The notes beneath the pieces are model-generated. The model did no database searches. It saw only the letters and a list, made by a program, of their open reading frames with translations, and had not been told where the DNA came from. Shown one piece after another: positions 5,226 through 6,540 of a stretch of 6,540 bases of DNA (its first letter is position 1; every line of letters starts with the position of its first letter). Source of the stretch: Gallicola sp. (GTDB lineage Bacteria; Bacillota; Clostridia; Tissierellales; Peptoniphilaceae); assembly GCA_012798975.1 (NCBI GenBank), contig JAAZME010000063.1:1-6540 (forward strand), written 5' to 3'. Position numbers and translations under genes: made by a program.

Positions 5226-6298
5226 CGATTTCTCCTTTCCTCTGCGGCAAATTTTGTCATTGCGAAGGCGATAATAAGCAGCAGAACAATAATAATGATC
5301 GTTGCGATTTGTCCGTTTGCAGGAACACCTTCTCCGCTGGCTGCCAGTTTAAAGTTGTGGGAAACGGCAGCCCCTACAATTAAGCCAAAGACTGTAAGAC
5401 CTGCATCCGTATCTCCTTCTGCAGCAAGGATAGTTTGGCGAATCGGACATCCACCTAAAAGTACCGCAGTAAGACCAACAATAAACATTCCAAGGAAATT
5501 GAATACATGGTTGTTGTGAGCGATAGGCTGTCCTTCAAAACCAAGATTAAACCCGGCAGGATTCGCTATGAGATTGGTAACAAGAGCTGCCAAGAAGATC
5601 CCAAGGATGCCGTAGAAATAATGGGGATCCTTAATCAAGATAAGATCTCTAAAAGCCGCTCCGGAACAAATTCGCGTTCTTTGAAGAATAAATCCTACGA
5701 TTAAACCTGCTGCGATAGAAAGAATCATAGGCGCATGAGAGGAACCCGGACCTTCTGTTGAGAAGAAGACAAAGGCTGGACGAATCACTAAGAATAAAAG
5801 CAGTAACGCACCAAATACAATAACAACCAGTGCTTCCGTCTTAGATCTTTTAGAGGCTCTTCCTAAAGAATAGCCTTTTTTAAGGAATTGGATTCCAACA
5901 AAAATTCCTCCTATAAAACCGATAAGACCCACCAATGCGTTTAAATCCCCATTTGCAAGTCTTAAAATCATGCGAAGAGGACATCCTAAGAAGATCAGTG
6001 CCCCGATCATCATAAACACACCCATTAAAAAACGCAGTATGGGAGAAGAGCCGCCTCTAGATCTAAAATCTCCAAAAGCCAATGAGGATATAAAAGCTCC
6101 AAAGATTAAACCGATAATCTCAGGGCGTATGTACTGCACCACTTCTGCACGATGGAATCCTAATGCTCCTGAGATATCACGCCAGAAACAGGCGATACAA
6201 AAACCCATATTGCCCGGATTGCCAAACTTTACTAAAAGAGCGCCTAGAATACCGATAATCGCCCCTCCAATAAAAATCTTCATATTTTCTTTTTTCAA
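5222..6298 (-). CDS. yedE: YedE-family selenium/sulfur metabolism membrane transporter
   Basis: The start is TTG at 6298: GGAGGTG (6311-6305) is 6 nt upstream, while the ATG at 6283 is 21 nt from it and the ATG at 6313 overlaps it. The product is 358 residues and almost entirely membrane embedded, with about nine to ten hydrophobic segments in two related halves, as in the YeeE/YedE family. Key motifs are FCIACFWRD (Cys34, Cys37), FLGCPLR (Cys106), RICSGAAFRD (Cys211) and GGCPIRQ (Cys284). In the related thiosulfate transporter YeeE, conserved cysteines relay the substrate through the membrane. The YedE branch is linked by gene neighbourhood to selenium use. The order yedE, tusA-like, DUF3343 here, with 4-nt and 1-nt overlaps, supports import of a selenium or reduced sulfur species. 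Exact substrate is unknown. Confidence 0.88.
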   Translation of the reverse strand: MKKENMKIFIGGAIIGILGALLVKFGNPGNMGFCIACFWRDISGALGFHRAEVVQYIRPEIIGLIFGAFISSLAFGDFRSRGGSSPILRFLMGVFMMIGALIFLGCPLRMILRLANGDLNALVGLIGFIGGIFVGIQFLKKGYSLGRASKRSKTEALVVIVFGALLLLFLVIRPAFVFFSTEGPGSSHAPMILSIAAGLIVGFILQRTRICSGAAFRDLILIKDPHYFYGILGIFLAALVTNLIANPAGFNLGFEGQPIAHNNHVFNFLGMFIVGLTAVLLGGCPIRQTILAAEGDTDAGLTVFGLIVGAAVSHNFKLAASGEGVPANGQIATIIIIVLLLIIAFAMTKFAAEERRNR

Positions 6299-6340
6299 TG
6301 TAAACACCTCCATGTTCGCTAAATTTAAGGATATATAAAG

Positions 6341-6353
6341 ACAATTTAATTGT
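6341..6353. repeat. 13-bp palindrome over the yedE -10 region (possible operator)
   Basis: ACAATTTAATTGT reads as ACAATT-T-AATTGT, a perfect 6-bp inverted repeat around one base. It covers five of the six bases of the candidate -10 and the predicted start of the yedE operon, where a repressor would bind. In such A+T-rich DNA a chance palindrome cannot be excluded. Confidence 0.3.
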
Positions 6354-6377
6354 ATGGAGGAAATACTATGAAAGCAA
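6349..6377 (-). promoter_or_regulatory. Candidate yedE operon promoter
   Basis: On the minus strand TTGCTT (6377-6372) is followed after exactly 17 nt by TACAAT (6354-6349, 5 of 6 to TATAAT). The predicted start near 6342 leaves about 44 nt before the TTG start of yedE. The -35 is weak (3 of 6) beyond the TTG, so this is tentative. Confidence 0.4.
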
Positions 6378-6382
6378 GATAA
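6368..6382 (+). other. Four-codon ORF (MKAR) with strong ribosome binding site
   Basis: GGAGG (6356-6360) lies 7 nt before ATG-AAA-GCA-AGA-TAA. It precedes the nitroreductase gene on the same strand by 86 nt. It could be a leader peptide, the remnant of a lost gene start, or chance. Nothing downstream continues a recognisable protein in this frame. Confidence 0.25.
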
Positions 6383-6468
6383 AAGATATTGCATAACTTA
6401 TAGAAAGAATAGTTTTAATCATGAATAAAATCGGGTATGTATGGGATAGAAAAAGAAAGGAGTGCTGT

Positions 6469-6540
6469 ATGAATTCTAAGAACGATTATTTGATGGATAT
6501 TTTCGAGAACAGATATACCTGTAAAGGTTATGACCCTGAA
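6469..6540 (+). CDS. Nitroreductase family NAD(P)H-dependent oxidoreductase (partial, N-terminus only)
   Basis: Only 24 codons are present before the window ends. The protein starts MNSKNDYLMDIFENRYTCKG and continues YDPE. The FxNRYTCKGYDPE segment matches the N-terminus of the NfsB-like group of FMN nitroreductases, where it is followed by a KKIS-type motif. AGAAAGGAG lies 6 nt before the ATG at 6469. Members reduce nitro compounds, quinones or flavins with NAD(P)H in the cytoplasm. The gene is divergent from the yedE operon and shares its intergenic region, but nothing ties it to selenium or sulfur metabolism. With so little sequence the subfamily is not certain. Confidence 0.7.
   Translation, partial: MNSKNDYLMDIFENRYTCKGYDPE

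Noticed and set aside
4798..5274. 158-codon plus-strand ORF opposite the DUF3343 and TusA-like genes
   Set aside because: It lies antisense to two well-recognised genes, has no ribosome binding site, starts inside the terminator region and has a composition expected from reading a real gene backwards.
6299..6394. Upstream extension of yedE by 32 codons to an ATG at 6394
   Set aside because: The extension covers the candidate promoter and the GGAGGTG site, which is ideally placed for the TTG at 6298.
1..6540. Prophage, insertion sequence or CRISPR
   Set aside because: Apart from the holin and endolysin there are no phage, transposase, integrase or repeat-spacer features, and the flanking genes are metabolic.

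Overview
The window looks like chromosome from a low-GC anaerobic member of the Firmicutes, most likely class Clostridia. This is inferred from A-rich DNA, strong AGGAGG-type ribosome binding sites, frequent AGA/AGG arginine codons, a TcdE-type holin, an EFR1-like flavodoxin start and a YedE/TusA/DUF3343 selenium-sulfur operon. No rRNA, tRNA, CRISPR array, transposase or phage structural gene was seen.

Left edge (1-254): the start of a leftward flavodoxin-like gene, divergent from a rightward block. Rightward block (255-3081): two small DUF proteins (DUF1659 and DUF2922), a holin, a two-domain peptidoglycan hydrolase overlapping the holin gene by 23 nt, and an unrecognised membrane-anchored 226-aa protein. 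Three intrinsic terminators divide this block. Two of them lie so close upstream of the next gene that no promoter fits between, so the lysis genes seem to depend on terminator read-through or antitermination. The set resembles a free-standing (domesticated or phage-derived) holin-endolysin cassette.

Middle (3082-4799): a 210-bp intergenic stretch, then a divergent pyruvate kinase-like gene with an extra N-terminal region of about 130 residues, no C-terminal regulatory domain, and an apparently intact active site. It ends at a perfect 20-bp hairpin shared with the convergent operon to its right.

Right part (4795-6298, leftward): a tightly coupled three-gene operon made of a YedE-family membrane transporter starting at TTG, a single-domain TusA-like protein, and a DUF3343 protein with a CGNC motif. 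Families of this kind co-occur with selenium use in anaerobes. A reasonable model is import of a selenium or sulfur species by YedE and hand-off through the cysteines of the two small proteins, but the substrate cannot be read from sequence. At the right edge a nitroreductase-family gene begins on the plus strand, divergent from yedE. The intergenic region between them holds a candidate yedE promoter, a 13-bp palindrome over its -10 and a four-codon ORF with a strong ribosome binding site.
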